Source: Sphingobacteriales bacterium (GTDB taxonomy: Bacteria > Bacteroidota > Bacteroidia > Chitinophagales > LD1). Taken from it: 64,000 bases of DNA. Positions 33,284-42,190 of the stretch are shown piece by piece; position 1 is the first letter of the stretch; each line of letters starts with the position of its first letter. A model generated the notes under the pieces. That model searched no databases. It was not told the DNA's origin and saw only the letters and a program-made list of their open reading frames with translations. The stretch is taken from NCBI GenBank assembly GCA_018262795.1, contig JADFDM010000003.1, positions 62,001 to 126,000 on the forward strand, written 5' to 3'. The position numbers and the translations under genes were made by a program.

Positions 33284-33910
33284 ATGAAATACTCTTCCAA
33301 ATTGATTACCGATGCAGTAGCCGAGTTTGCCAAACTTCCGGGTATAGGAGAAAAAACAGCGCTCCGCTTAGTGCTTCATTTACTGAAACAAGACACCGAG
33401 AAAGTGAATGGCTTTGGGGAGGCCGTGACCCGAATGAGGAGCGAAGTGAAATTCTGTAATACCTGCCACAATGTGTCAGATAATGAAACCTGCGAGATAT
33501 GTGCGAACATTCATCGCGATCATTCCACCGTTTGTCTCGTTGAATCTATCCGCGATGTGATTGCCATTGAGAACACGCAGGTGTACCGAGGGGTGTATCA
33601 TGTGTTGGGGGGAGTGATCTCTCCGATAGACGGCATTGGCCCCGAAAAACTAAGCATTGACTCTCTGCTTCAGCGAGTGGCACACGGAGAAATCAAAGAA
33701 ATTATTATGGCACTGAGCCCCACGATTGAAGGCGATACCACCATTTTCTATATCAGTAAGAAGTTGAAGGATACCGGAGTAAACATCACGACCATTGCCC
33801 GTGGTATTTCATTTGGAGGGGAGTTAGAATACACCGATGAGATGACGCTGGCTCGTTCTATCGCCACCCGGCTTCCGTACGAAAATGTGCTGGTAAAGGC
33901 TTCCAATTAA
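33284..33910 (+). CDS. recR: Recombination protein RecR
   Basis: This 208-residue protein acts with RecF/RecO in loading RecA at gaps. In order: helix-hairpin-helix ([15 protein letters not shown]), C4 zinc finger ([16 protein letters not shown]), and Toprim domain ([30 protein letters not shown]), with a C-terminal Walker-B-like part ([16 protein letters not shown]). The ATG at 33284 was chosen because the longer frame from 33224 begins inside the divergent GT2 gene. Only about 40 nt separates it from that gene, so both promoters are compact. Confidence 0.96.
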   Translation: MKYSSKLITDAVAEFAKLPGIGEKTALRLVLHLLKQDTEKVNGFGEAVTRMRSEVKFCNTCHNVSDNETCEICANIHRDHSTVCLVESIRDVIAIENTQVYRGVYHVLGGVISPIDGIGPEKLSIDSLLQRVAHGEIKEIIMALSPTIEGDTTIFYISKKLKDTGVNITTIARGISFGGELEYTDEMTLARSIATRLPYENVLVKASN

Positions 33911-33949
33911 AATAACATTTCATCGTTTCGTCTATCTTTCGCTCACTGA

Positions 33950-35863
33950 ATGAAGCTGTCGGTAATCATAGTCAATTATAATGTGCGCTATTTCTTAGAG
34001 CAGTGTCTGCTCTCTGTGAAGCGTGCTTGTTTGAATATAGAGGCCGAAGTAATAGTGGTGGATAATGCCTCTGCGGATGATTCGGCTCAAATGGTTTCTG
34101 AAAAATTTCCCGCAGTAAAACTGATAGTCAATAAAGAAAATGTCGGCTTTTCCAGAGCTAATAATCAGGCAATAAAGGAAGCCTCGGGAGAATATGTGTT
34201 GCTGTTGAACCCCGATACGATTGTAGCGGAGAACACTTTTGAAAAGTGCATCACATTTATGGATGGCCATGCTGAAGCGGGAGCGCTGGGGGTGCAGATG
34301 GTAGATGGGAAAGGGAATTTTCTTCCGGAGTCGAAACGAGGGCTGCCTACTCCGGCTGTGGCTTTTTATAAAACCTTCGGGCTGGCAGCCTTATTTCCAA
34401 AATCGAAAACCTTTGGCCGCTATCATTTGGGATTTCTAAACGAAAATGAAACTCATGAGGTGGATATACTTTCAGGAGCTTTTATGTTTATGCGCAAAAG
34501 TGCCTTGGATAAAACGGGCCTGTTAGACGAGGCTTTCTTTATGTATGGAGAAGATGTGGATTTGAGCTATCGCATCCTGAAAGCCGGCTATAAAAATTAT
34601 TATTTCCCCGACACCACTATCATTCATTACAAGGGCGAGAGCACAAAGAAAGGTTCGCTAAACTATGTTCGGGTGTTTTATAATGCGATGATCATTTTTG
34701 CGCGGAAACATTTCAGCGGCAATCAGTCGAGCTTGTTCTCTTTGCTCATTCACTTGGCTATTGTTTTTCGCGGAGGATTGACACTTCTTTCTTCCCTATT
34801 CGCTTCTTCCTATCTTTTTATAGTAGATGCGGCTTTGAGTTTTGGAGGTATTTTTTTCATCAAAGCGTACTGGGAAAATTCAATCAAGTATGCTGAACAT
34901 TATTACCCCAATCAGTTTCTGTTTGCCGTAGTGCCATTGTATATTTTGATTTGGATATTGGCGACCTTTTTCAGCGGGGGGTACGACAAGCCTTTTCGCA
35001 TTTCAAAGATCCTTCGCGGCATTGCTTTAGGCACTATTGCTATTGCGGTGCTGTACGCTTTTCTCCCAAACGAGTGGCGATTTTCAAGAGCGATGATACT
35101 GTTGGGAGCAGCATGGACGGGCTTAGAAATGATACTTACCCGCATGGTGTATCATCTTATCCGCTATCAATCCTTTTCGGTAGAAAACTTTGAAGAGGAG
35201 CGCAGCTTGATTATTGGTAAACAGGAAGAAGCAGAGCGAGCCGAAAAAATTCTGCGAACCCTGGGGCGCACCGGAGAAATTAATCAGAGCAACGACCTGA
35301 ACAACTGCAAGAAAGCCGCTGCCATTTTTGAAATTAATGAACTGATTTTTTGTTCTTCGGGGATGGCGTTCAGCGATATTATTCAACAAATAAAAAGTGG
35401 CGGAGCGGGGATTGATTATAAGATACTGAACGAGGGAAGCGATGCGCTTATTGGAAGTAATTCAAAAGAAGGGGCCGGTGATTTGTATGTGGCAGAGAAA
35501 AGCTATGCGCTGTTTCGGCCGGAGAATAGAAGACGGAAAAGATGGTTTGATGTGTTGTTCTGCCTTGCTCTCCTTCCGCTGTTGCCGATCAATATTTTTT
35601 TGGTGAAGAATTTTGGACAGCATATTGCTAACTGGAGGCAAGTGTTGAAGGGGACGAAGTCGTGGGTGGGGTTTTCTACTCCCGAAAACTCCTTAAAATT
35701 TCCTCCAGCCAGTCGCGGCATATTGCATCCCGCAGATAGAATGAAATCTTTTCAGTTGAGCCGAGAGGAGTTGGTCGCTGTTGAGTTGACTTACGCACGG
35801 CATTATTCTGTTCGCAACGATTTGTTTTTGCTGCTAAAAAACTATCGCGAGTTAGGGCAATGA
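33950..35863 (+). CDS. GT2 glycosyltransferase fused to CoA-binding-like and sugar-transferase-like domains
   Basis: A 637-residue protein. Residues 1-250 are a rhamnosyl/galactosyl-type GT2 domain (VIIVNYNVRYFLEQ, VVDNASADDS, LLNPDTIV, FMYGEDVDLSYR). About 260-410 hold several membrane helices. About 415-530 are a Rossmann-like domain (RSLIIGKQEEAERAEKI, LIFCSSGMAFSDI) as in CoA-binding_3 of initiating sugar transferases. The end (RRRKRWFDVLFCLALLPLLP...) resembles a bacterial sugar-transferase membrane anchor, but it is short and lacks a recognisable catalytic region, so it may be degenerate. It begins 39 nt after recR. Confidence 0.8.
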   Translation: MKLSVIIVNYNVRYFLEQCLLSVKRACLNIEAEVIVVDNASADDSAQMVSEKFPAVKLIVNKENVGFSRANNQAIKEASGEYVLLLNPDTIVAENTFEKCITFMDGHAEAGALGVQMVDGKGNFLPESKRGLPTPAVAFYKTFGLAALFPKSKTFGRYHLGFLNENETHEVDILSGAFMFMRKSALDKTGLLDEAFFMYGEDVDLSYRILKAGYKNYYFPDTTIIHYKGESTKKGSLNYVRVFYNAMIIFARKHFSGNQSSLFSLLIHLAIVFRGGLTLLSSLFASSYLFIVDAALSFGGIFFIKAYWENSIKYAEHYYPNQFLFAVVPLYILIWILATFFSGGYDKPFRISKILRGIALGTIAIAVLYAFLPNEWRFSRAMILLGAAWTGLEMILTRMVYHLIRYQSFSVENFEEERSLIIGKQEEAERAEKILRTLGRTGEINQSNDLNNCKKAAAIFEINELIFCSSGMAFSDIIQQIKSGGAGIDYKILNEGSDALIGSNSKEGAGDLYVAEKSYALFRPENRRRKRWFDVLFCLALLPLLPINIFLVKNFGQHIANWRQVLKGTKSWVGFSTPENSLKFPPASRGILHPADRMKSFQLSREELVAVELTYARHYSVRNDLFLLLKNYRELGQ

Positions 35864-36105
35864 AATCGGCAATTACTATACTTCTGCTTTTCAGCATTTC
35901 CGCAGTCTTTGCCGGAAATCCGTATCGCACTTTTCTGCTTACGCGAGTATCGGCTCCTTCTAAAAGCAATGCCGTTATCACCAGTACTCAAAAGCCTATC
36001 TGCATTATTCCGCATTATCAAATACCCCAATGCTCCATTTTTTGCCGAATGGAGGACAAACTGACCAAAGCCACCGGCATTTGGATAAAGATTGGAGTGA
36101 AGTAA
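35860..36105 (+). CDS. Small secreted hypothetical protein, 81 aa
   Basis: Its ATG overlaps the TGA of the preceding glycosyltransferase (ATGA), strong evidence for a real, coupled gene. It has a signal peptide (SAITILLLFSISAVFAG) and a compact C-terminal part with three Cys and the motif FCRMEDKLTKATGIWIKIG. Short Bacteroidota proteins with an FCRMED...W.K ending are known to me only as hypotheticals. No function is proposed. The coupling suggests a link to the polysaccharide made by the upstream enzyme or simply to the cell envelope. Confidence 0.75.
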   Translation: MKSAITILLLFSISAVFAGNPYRTFLLTRVSAPSKSNAVITSTQKPICIIPHYQIPQCSIFCRMEDKLTKATGIWIKIGVK

Positions 36106-36476
36106 TTGTGAATCGCTTCTCAGAAGCAGAGGTGAGATTCTCTTGCTATAAATTATGCTGTATTGAACAGTTGGATTGTGTTTTAATCAATCATGAGACG
36201 AAAGCACGAGGTTGGGGGGCAATTATATGAGGACAAGAGGCGATAACATACAGTTGGAAGACGATTATATACGATTGGGTAGCCTCCTCACGCAATTTCC
36301 CAAAAAATGAGCTACAGTTTGACCGAAAATGATGAGAGTGTAAGCCATGAGGAGCCGCTTGTGTAGTTGCAACGCAGGTTCCCGAAATGGAGAACCTGCG
36401 GAGGCACAAAGGGTCATTATGTGGTAACATACACCACATAATTGAGTGAACCTCTTCAAAAAAAAGTCCCATAATT
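36106..36476. other. Gene-free stretch with two palindromes upstream of an HTH pseudogene
   Basis: No supported gene in 371 nt: the minus-strand frames are shadows of the pseudogene. Two palindromes are visible: GCAGGTTC / GAACCTGC at 36374-36399 (10-nt loop) and ATTATGTGGT / ACCACATAAT at 36416-36442 (7-nt loop). The second is 34 nt before the pseudogene ATG and could be its former operator. Confidence 0.6.
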
Positions 36477-36701
36477 ATGGCAGATAAACTCAACATAGGT
36501 GCATTATTGAATGCCCACGTAAAGAAATACCGGCTGAGGCGAGCGGGCTGAGCCAAGCAAGAACATTTGAGCCGCTATACAGTTCGCACTTATCTGAAGC
36601 AAAAAGAGATGCTGGTAGGCACTTTGCTATCTATCTGCCGCGCACTCAACTATAATTTCTTGCTTCCTCCTTGTTGTGTGTTATTACCAACCACTCTTTA
36701 A
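36477..36701 (+). pseudogene. Decayed XRE/HTH small DNA-binding protein gene
   Basis: The frame starts MADKLNIGALLNAHVKKYRL, is interrupted by an in-frame TGA at 36549-36551, and continues HLSRYTVRTYLKQKEMLVGT then LLSICRALNYNF to a TAA at 36699. The pattern of an N-terminal LNIGxLLxxHVKKxR helix, a Y..TVxxYLK recognition region and TLxxICxALNYNFL matches a common Bacteroidota HTH protein group. In that group the interrupted codon is normally Trp, so TGG to TGA is the simplest reading. The end is also shorter than the usual 110-140 residues. Other genes here use TGA as a stop, so recoding is unlikely. Confidence 0.75.
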
Positions 36702-36715
36702 ACAGCCATGCAACC

Positions 36716-37978
36716 TCAATAAAACACCACCCTGCTACTACTGTGTATTTCGGGGTGGCCGGGCTGCCGGAGGTGCAATAGAAAAATACCCTTCCCGAAC
36801 TTTTCTTTCTGCAAGTTCAAAGTGGAATAGGCCGGTAGGCTTTGCTGCAAAATCAATCGGCCATCTATGGCATATAAGGTTGCCGTCAGGTCTTCATCAT
36901 ATCTCGAAACTATTTTCATAATATCCTCAGATGGGTTGGGCAGAATGCTTACGGGCAGTTCATACTTGAGCACTTCGGTTCCGGAGATGGTGGCCGAATC
37001 GCAAACCGTATTGGGCGCTAAAAAGTCACGAATGATTCTGACCGTAGAATCCATGTAGGTAGAAGCCGGTGGAATGAGCGGAATAGGCAGAATGTAAGGC
37101 ACGTGGTCGGCTCCCTGAAATAGATAGAAGGAATGGTTGAGGTTGATGTGGTCGAGCCGGTTCTTAATGTCGCCTCCGCCAAACAACAAACTTTCGGGGT
37201 GAGTAGAGGCATACACGCTATCGTAATAACAGGATACGGTGGCATCGGCCGTGCCGTGAACGCCTACGATGATGGGGTCGGTGGGCATCATCCAAACGGT
37301 GTCGGCAATACCTCCGCACAAATCAATCACTCCTTTCACTGCTGAAGAATAACCCGGGTTGCCGCTATTGCCCTCCGGACCTCCGAGCGAATCGAGGGCA
37401 GGGCGCGCCCAAGCGGGGTCGGTGCGAGAGAGGGTGTCGAGTTTCCCGTAAGCGTAATTGAGGGCAATAAATGCACCAGCTGAACTTCCGCCAATAAAAA
37501 TCTGGTTTGTGTCAATACGGAAAGTGTTGGTGGTTTGCGCATCTTTATAAAAATAGCGCACCGCAGCTTTCATATCCTGCACTCCGCGCATGAGTGCTTT
37601 AAACTGGTTGGTATCGCAATCGCTGCCGCCTTCAAAACCCAGTCGGTAGTCAATCGAAGCGCATACATAGCCTCTTTTGGTAAACTCATCGCACAGTTGC
37701 ACAATATCGGGGCTTTGACGGATGCCTGCCGTAAAGCTTCCAGGAAAAGCCAATAGGATCAGTGGGCGATGGGCAAAGTTATCGCCTGTAGGCTGGTATA
37801 TATCCATTTGCAGATCAACGAAGGTGCTGTCAAACTTCATCGCATTGCCAAAGGTAACGGTGGAAGAGGACTGCGGAAAAATCTTGTCGTAGTAGCGTCC
37901 ATTCGGGCATTGAGCAACAACAGATTGCTGCAATACCGTAAGCAGTGGCAACAGCAGAAGAGGTAAATAGTTCTTCAT
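36716..37978 (-). CDS. Secreted alpha/beta hydrolase with T9SS sorting domain (paralogue)
   Basis: A 420-residue protein from the ATG at 37978. The frame continues upstream to 38092, but the signal peptide (YLPLLLLPLLTVLQQSVVAQ) begins here. Core motifs are FPGSF in place of HGGS at the oxyanion position, CASIDYRLGFEGGSDC, nucleophile elbow GGSSAG (Ser 166), and GADHVPYILP with a His candidate. The C-terminal T9SS domain is present (ILPNPSEDIMKIV, FGKGIFLLHL). It shares domain layout and many motifs with the gene at 29252-30535. The change from HGGS to FPGS may alter activity. Confidence 0.85.
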   Translation of the reverse strand: MKNYLPLLLLPLLTVLQQSVVAQCPNGRYYDKIFPQSSSTVTFGNAMKFDSTFVDLQMDIYQPTGDNFAHRPLILLAFPGSFTAGIRQSPDIVQLCDEFTKRGYVCASIDYRLGFEGGSDCDTNQFKALMRGVQDMKAAVRYFYKDAQTTNTFRIDTNQIFIGGSSAGAFIALNYAYGKLDTLSRTDPAWARPALDSLGGPEGNSGNPGYSSAVKGVIDLCGGIADTVWMMPTDPIIVGVHGTADATVSCYYDSVYASTHPESLLFGGGDIKNRLDHINLNHSFYLFQGADHVPYILPIPLIPPASTYMDSTVRIIRDFLAPNTVCDSATISGTEVLKYELPVSILPNPSEDIMKIVSRYDEDLTATLYAIDGRLILQQSLPAYSTLNLQKEKFGKGIFLLHLRQPGHPEIHSSSRVVFY

Positions 37979-38113
37979 GGTAGGCTTGTTTAAGGTGATT
38001 TGAAAGTAGGAAAAAAAGTTAAGGCATAACAATAGCGTTAAAAAAAGCGTAAAGTGCAATGAAGGGGTTCGCTTAGACGAAATTCTTTGCAACAGTCGTT
38101 TATATTTACAGTT

Positions 38114-38314
38114 ATGCTTAGAAAGGTTCTGATATTTTTTTTCTCCGCCTCGGTAATCGGTTTGGTGCCTTCGTGCAACAACAACAAAATAGCCTGCCCT
38201 ACCTACGCAGATAGTTTTCCGGATAAGAAGAAAAAGAAAAAGCCGGAACCGCAGATCCCCAAAGCCACTAAACCCAAAAGTGGATTACTCCCTCCGAATG
38301 CCAAGCACAAATAA
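38114..38314 (+). CDS. Small lysine-rich putative lipoprotein, 66 aa
   Basis: A short signal (MLRKVLIFFFSASVIGLVPSC) ends in a lipobox-like VPSC. The remainder is Lys/Pro-rich (DKKKKKKPEPQ, ATKPKSGLLPP). The ATG at 38114 fits the signal peptide better than the frame start at 38087. Similar tiny Lys-rich lipoproteins are common in Bacteroidota, with no known role. It is divergent from the hydrolase, with 135 nt between starts. Confidence 0.6.
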   Translation: MLRKVLIFFFSASVIGLVPSCNNNKIACPTYADSFPDKKKKKKPEPQIPKATKPKSGLLPPNAKHK

Positions 38315-38486
38315 GTGGGCGGCTGTTTTATTATTGCCTGCATTCGTGGTCATTCAACTTCTCCTTTACTAACTGCGTATCAAAACTTGTGAGTGCTACT
38401 GGTGTACTGAATTAAGTGTAGTGACCGATAATTTGTATGAATCAGAAGAATACATTACGGCATTTCTGTTATTTTGGTAGCTATTA

Positions 38487-39335
38487 ATGGATAAGATTCT
38501 CGATCACACACTTTTTAGTTGGGGTAAATTGACTCTCCATTTTAGTGATATAATTCTCATAGGGGGGAGCATTCTTTCTATCCTCATCATACTTCGTATT
38601 ACCCATTTTCTGCTGAAAAGGATAGAGGAACGAGGGCGAATAGATTCGGGCAGGCGAAATTCTATTTACCTCATCATTAAATATCTGCTTATCATTTTTG
38701 TCTTTGCTTTTACTCTGGAAGGGCTGGGGGTAAAACTCTCCATTTTTTTGGCTGGTTCTGCAGCTTTGTTAGTGGGTTTAGGGCTGGGGCTTAAGGAAAC
38801 CTTCAATGATTTTGTGTCGGGGATATTGTTGCTGGTAGAAGGAACCATACAGATAGGAGATGTGCTGGAAGTGGAAGGAATTGTGGGGCGGGTAACTATC
38901 ATTCATTTGCGCACCTCTGAGATTGTAACGCGCGATGGCATCAATATAATTGTTCCGAATCACAAGTTTGTGACGGAGAATGTGATTAACTGGAGTCACA
39001 ATAAAAAGCCGACAAGATTTAAAGTGGCGGTGGGAGTATCGTACCAATGTGATGTGAACCAAGTGAAAGAAATATTGCTTAAGAGTATTGAAGAATTACC
39101 GGGGGCTATTACCGGGTTAAAAGAATACAATCCGGTGATTCGATTATCTGATTTTGCAGAAAGTTCGGTCAATTTTGATATTCTGTTTTGGTCGTACGAC
39201 TACTTCCGCTTCGAGACTATCAAAAGTGACCTTCGGTTTATTATTTCCCGAAGATTCAAAGAGAACAATATTGAAATTCCATTTCCTCAGCGCGATGTTC
39301 ATATCAGAAACGGAAGTCTAAAAGAAGGGCTATAA
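38487..39335 (+). CDS. Small-conductance mechanosensitive channel (MscS family)
   Basis: A 282-residue membrane protein. Three N-terminal helices include the pore-lining TM3 with its Gly/Ala pattern (LAGSAALLVGLGLGLKETFNDFVSGILLL), followed by the beta domain (GDVLEVEGIVGRVTIIHLRTSEIVTRDG and IIVPNHKFV) and the alpha/beta C-terminal domain. It opens under membrane tension to release solutes. The length matches the minimal MscS form. It is followed by a bidirectional terminator shared with infB. Confidence 0.93.
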   Translation: MDKILDHTLFSWGKLTLHFSDIILIGGSILSILIILRITHFLLKRIEERGRIDSGRRNSIYLIIKYLLIIFVFAFTLEGLGVKLSIFLAGSAALLVGLGLGLKETFNDFVSGILLLVEGTIQIGDVLEVEGIVGRVTIIHLRTSEIVTRDGINIIVPNHKFVTENVINWSHNKKPTRFKVAVGVSYQCDVNQVKEILLKSIEELPGAITGLKEYNPVIRLSDFAESSVNFDILFWSYDYFRFETIKSDLRFIISRRFKENNIEIPFPQRDVHIRNGSLKEGL

Positions 39336-39337
39336 AA

Positions 39338-39363
39338 AAAGCCGGAGCAATGTTCCGGCTTTT
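39338..39363. terminator. Bidirectional intrinsic terminator between mscS-like gene and infB
   Basis: AAAGCCGGA / TCCGGCTTT with a 7-nt loop. A-rich on the left and T-rich on the right, so it can serve both convergent genes. Confidence 0.88.
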
Positions 39364-39383
39364 GGTTTTGTTATTGGTGGATG

Positions 39384-42080
39384 TTATAGTTTGCGCAACA
39401 CTTCTATTTCCTCATACACCTCAATTGTATCGCCCGCTTTCACGTCCTGGAAATCTTTGATTTGCACCCCGCAATCTAAGCCGCTTACGACCTCTTTTGC
39501 ATCATCTTTAAATCGCTTGAGCGAGGCCAGCACACCGGTGTGAACTACTATGCCATCTCGGATGATCCGTATTTTTGAATTGCGCAGAATTTTCCCTTCG
39601 CGAACAAAGCAGCCGGCAATGGTTCCCACTTTCGAAACGTGGAAGGCTTCTTTTACATCCACATTGCCGATAATTTTTTCTTCGATTTTAGGTTCCATCA
39701 ATCCTTCCATGGCGCTCTTAATATCGGCAATGGCGTTGTAGATAATGGAGTAGAGTTTAATTTCTAAGTTCTCTGTTTCGGCAATCTTCTTCGCATTCGC
39801 TGAAGGCCGAACGTTGAATCCAATCACAATGGCATCGGAGGCAGTAGCGAGCAACACATCCGCTTCAGAAATTTGTCCCACAGCTTTGTGAATTACTTTC
39901 ACCTGTACCTCTTCGGTAGAAAGTTTGAGTAAGGAATCGGTGAGGGCTTCTACCGACCCGTCCACGTCACCTTTAATAATCAGGTTCAGTTCTTTAAAGT
40001 TACCCAATGCCAAACGTCTTCCGATTTCATCGAGGGTAATATGTTTTTTGGTTCTGATTCCGGTTTCTCGCTCTAACTGCGCTCGCTTGGTGGCGAGTTC
40101 TTTCGCATCTTGTTCATTTTCAAACACCTTGAACTTTTCACCGGCTTGTGGCGCTCCGCTGAGCCCGAGAATTTGTACTGGACTGGAAGGGCCTGCTGCT
40201 TCAATTCTAGAGCCGGTATGATCGAACATTGCTTTTACTTTTCCATAATAAGGACCGCAAACGAGAATGTCGCCTTTGTGTATTGTTCCGGTTTGCACCA
40301 ATAGCGTAGCGGTGTAGCCGCGGCCTTTATCGAGGGTAGCTTCTATCACCGAACCAATGGAAGCTCTATTGGGATTTGCTTTTAAGTCGAGCACATCCGC
40401 TTCCACCAGAATTTTATCAAGCAGCAAATCAATATTCAATCCTTTCTTAGCCGAAATTTCTTGGCTTTGATATTTCCCTCCCCAATCTTCAACCAATAAA
40501 TTCATGCCTGCGAGTTGCTCGCGAATTTTATCGGCATTGGCTCCGTCTTTATCAATCTTGTTGAAAGCAAAAATCATTGGCACACCGGCAGACTGTGCGT
40601 GGTTGATGGCCTCTTTGGTCTGCGGCATCACGGCATCATCGGCAGCAATTACAATCACCGCAATATCGGTCACTTTAGCTCCCCGTGCCCGCATGGCGGT
40701 GAAGGCTTCGTGACCGGGAGTATCTAAGAAAGTAATCACCCTACCGCTGGCGGTGGTTACCTCATAAGCACCAATGTGCTGGGTAATACCTCCTGACTCT
40801 TTAGACACCACGTTGGATTTGCGGATGTAGTCCAGCAAGGAGGTTTTTCCGTGATCTACGTGACCCATGATAGTGACAATAGGTGCGCGCGGAAGCAGCT
40901 GCTCCGGGGTATCTACTTCTTCTTCTACAAAAGCGGTCGTTGCTTCAGCCGATTGAAACTCTACTTCAAAGCCGTGTTCTCCGGCTACCAGTTCTAACAA
41001 TTCAGCATCGAGGCGTTGATTAATGGAAACCATTACCCCTAATTGCATACAGGTTTGAATCACCTGAACCGGTGACACATTCATCAAGCTGGCCAGTTCG
41101 CTCACGGTCATAAACTCGGTGACGATGAGCTTATTGCCCTGATCTTGCTGTTGCTCGGCAGCTAATTTTTCATGTGCCGTTTCGCGTTTCTCTCTTCTTA
41201 ATTTTGAGCGGTCACTCTTGGAGGTTTGCGCTTGAATCTTGGCCATAGTGGCCTTGATCTTATCTTCAATTTCCTTCTCGCTAATCTCTGTTGAAACGGG
41301 CTCCTGCTTTTTATTTTCATTCCGCTTGCGCTGAAACTCTGCCACTTTGCGGTCGGCCGGTAGTGGAGTGGCTCTTTCTTTCCTCTTTACGAGTTTTCTT
41401 TCTCTCTTTTTCTTTTCACCGGCATCCTCTTTAGCCGCTCTCGTATCTTCCTTCTTTTTAGGCGGATCTTTCTTCAACTCCATGGTGCCGACCACCTTAG
41501 GCCCATCTAATTTCTGATACTTTGTTTCTATTTTTTGCTCCGGTTCTGGTTCCGGTTCTGTGGGTTTCTTTTTTGCAGGCACGTCTGCTTCTTTGATCGG
41601 TTCCTCTTGCTTTTCTACCGGTATTTCTGCCGGTTTCTCTTCTTCTACCGGAACCTCCTCTTTTTTCTTACGTCCTTTCTTTCCCTTTTCCAGATCTATT
41701 ACCCCAACTACTTTCGGCCCTTCTAATGTTATTTTTTCGGGGGCAACTATTTCTTCTTCTTGTCCTTTGTGGGCGAGGTTGCTGGTAATAAGAATTTCCT
41801 GTTCTTCTTCTTCCTTTTTAGGAGGGGTTATAACATCCTCCTGCATGGTCACCGTTTCCGGTTTCGTTTTATCAATATTGGTGTTGTCGGCCTGCTGCTT
41901 AATACTCTTATCTGCACCAAATTCTTTATCCAGCACCGCAATCATCTCGGGGGTCAACTTCTCGTTCGGATTTCCGGAAAGGGAAAACTTCGCCAATTTC
42001 AACGCCTCCAAGATGTGCTCCTGAGAAACGTTGTAAGTAGAACCTGCTTTCGCTAAACGTAATGCTTTTACCTCTGCCAT
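39384..42080 (-). CDS. infB: Translation initiation factor IF-2
   Basis: A 898-residue GTPase that places initiator tRNA on the 30S subunit. A long charged N-terminal region (about 1-300, Lys/Glu-rich) precedes an IF2-N domain ([19 protein letters not shown]). Next is the G domain with G1 [10 protein letters not shown]3 [15 protein letters not shown] and G4 NKIDKDG, then domains II-IV. The ATG at 42080 ([11 protein letters not shown]) was chosen over the frame start at 42086. It is the last gene of the rimP-nusA-infB operon. Confidence 0.96.
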   Translation of the reverse strand: MAEVKALRLAKAGSTYNVSQEHILEALKLAKFSLSGNPNEKLTPEMIAVLDKEFGADKSIKQQADNTNIDKTKPETVTMQEDVITPPKKEEEEQEILITSNLAHKGQEEEIVAPEKITLEGPKVVGVIDLEKGKKGRKKKEEVPVEEEKPAEIPVEKQEEPIKEADVPAKKKPTEPEPEPEQKIETKYQKLDGPKVVGTMELKKDPPKKKEDTRAAKEDAGEKKKRERKLVKRKERATPLPADRKVAEFQRKRNENKKQEPVSTEISEKEIEDKIKATMAKIQAQTSKSDRSKLRREKRETAHEKLAAEQQQDQGNKLIVTEFMTVSELASLMNVSPVQVIQTCMQLGVMVSINQRLDAELLELVAGEHGFEVEFQSAEATTAFVEEEVDTPEQLLPRAPIVTIMGHVDHGKTSLLDYIRKSNVVSKESGGITQHIGAYEVTTASGRVITFLDTPGHEAFTAMRARGAKVTDIAVIVIAADDAVMPQTKEAINHAQSAGVPMIFAFNKIDKDGANADKIREQLAGMNLLVEDWGGKYQSQEISAKKGLNIDLLLDKILVEADVLDLKANPNRASIGSVIEATLDKGRGYTATLLVQTGTIHKGDILVCGPYYGKVKAMFDHTGSRIEAAGPSSPVQILGLSGAPQAGEKFKVFENEQDAKELATKRAQLERETGIRTKKHITLDEIGRRLALGNFKELNLIIKGDVDGSVEALTDSLLKLSTEEVQVKVIHKAVGQISEADVLLATASDAIVIGFNVRPSANAKKIAETENLEIKLYSIIYNAIADIKSAMEGLMEPKIEEKIIGNVDVKEAFHVSKVGTIAGCFVREGKILRNSKIRIIRDGIVVHTGVLASLKRFKDDAKEVVSGLDCGVQIKDFQDVKAGDTIEVYEEIEVLRKL

Positions 42081-42104
42081 TTGCAATTTTTTGATTAAGT
42101 AAAC

Positions 42105-42139
42105 GTGGCCAGTGATCCGTGCTTTTTATCACCGGCCAC
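42105..42139 (-). promoter_or_regulatory. Stem-loop in the nusA-infB gap
   Basis: GTGGCCAGTGAT and ATCACCGGCCAC (plus-strand reading) pair over 12 bp with one wobble position and an 11-nt loop. It lies 24 nt upstream of the infB ATG. There is no T run in the direction of transcription, so a processing or translational role, or a dispersed CAGTGGCC-type repeat, is likelier than a terminator. Confidence 0.5.
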
Positions 42140-42190
42140 TGACTACCTATCAGTTATTTTTTTGCGTTTCATGATTTTAATGCTTCCACA

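Noticed and set aside
36549-36551. TGA recoding (selenocysteine or Trp) in the HTH gene
   Set aside because: Many genes in the window stop at TGA, no SECIS-like structure follows, and the frame is shortened at the end as well, so decay is simpler.
36191-36556. 121-codon minus-strand frame across the HTH pseudogene
   Set aside because: It is the reverse of the pseudogene and its palindromes; no recognisable protein features.
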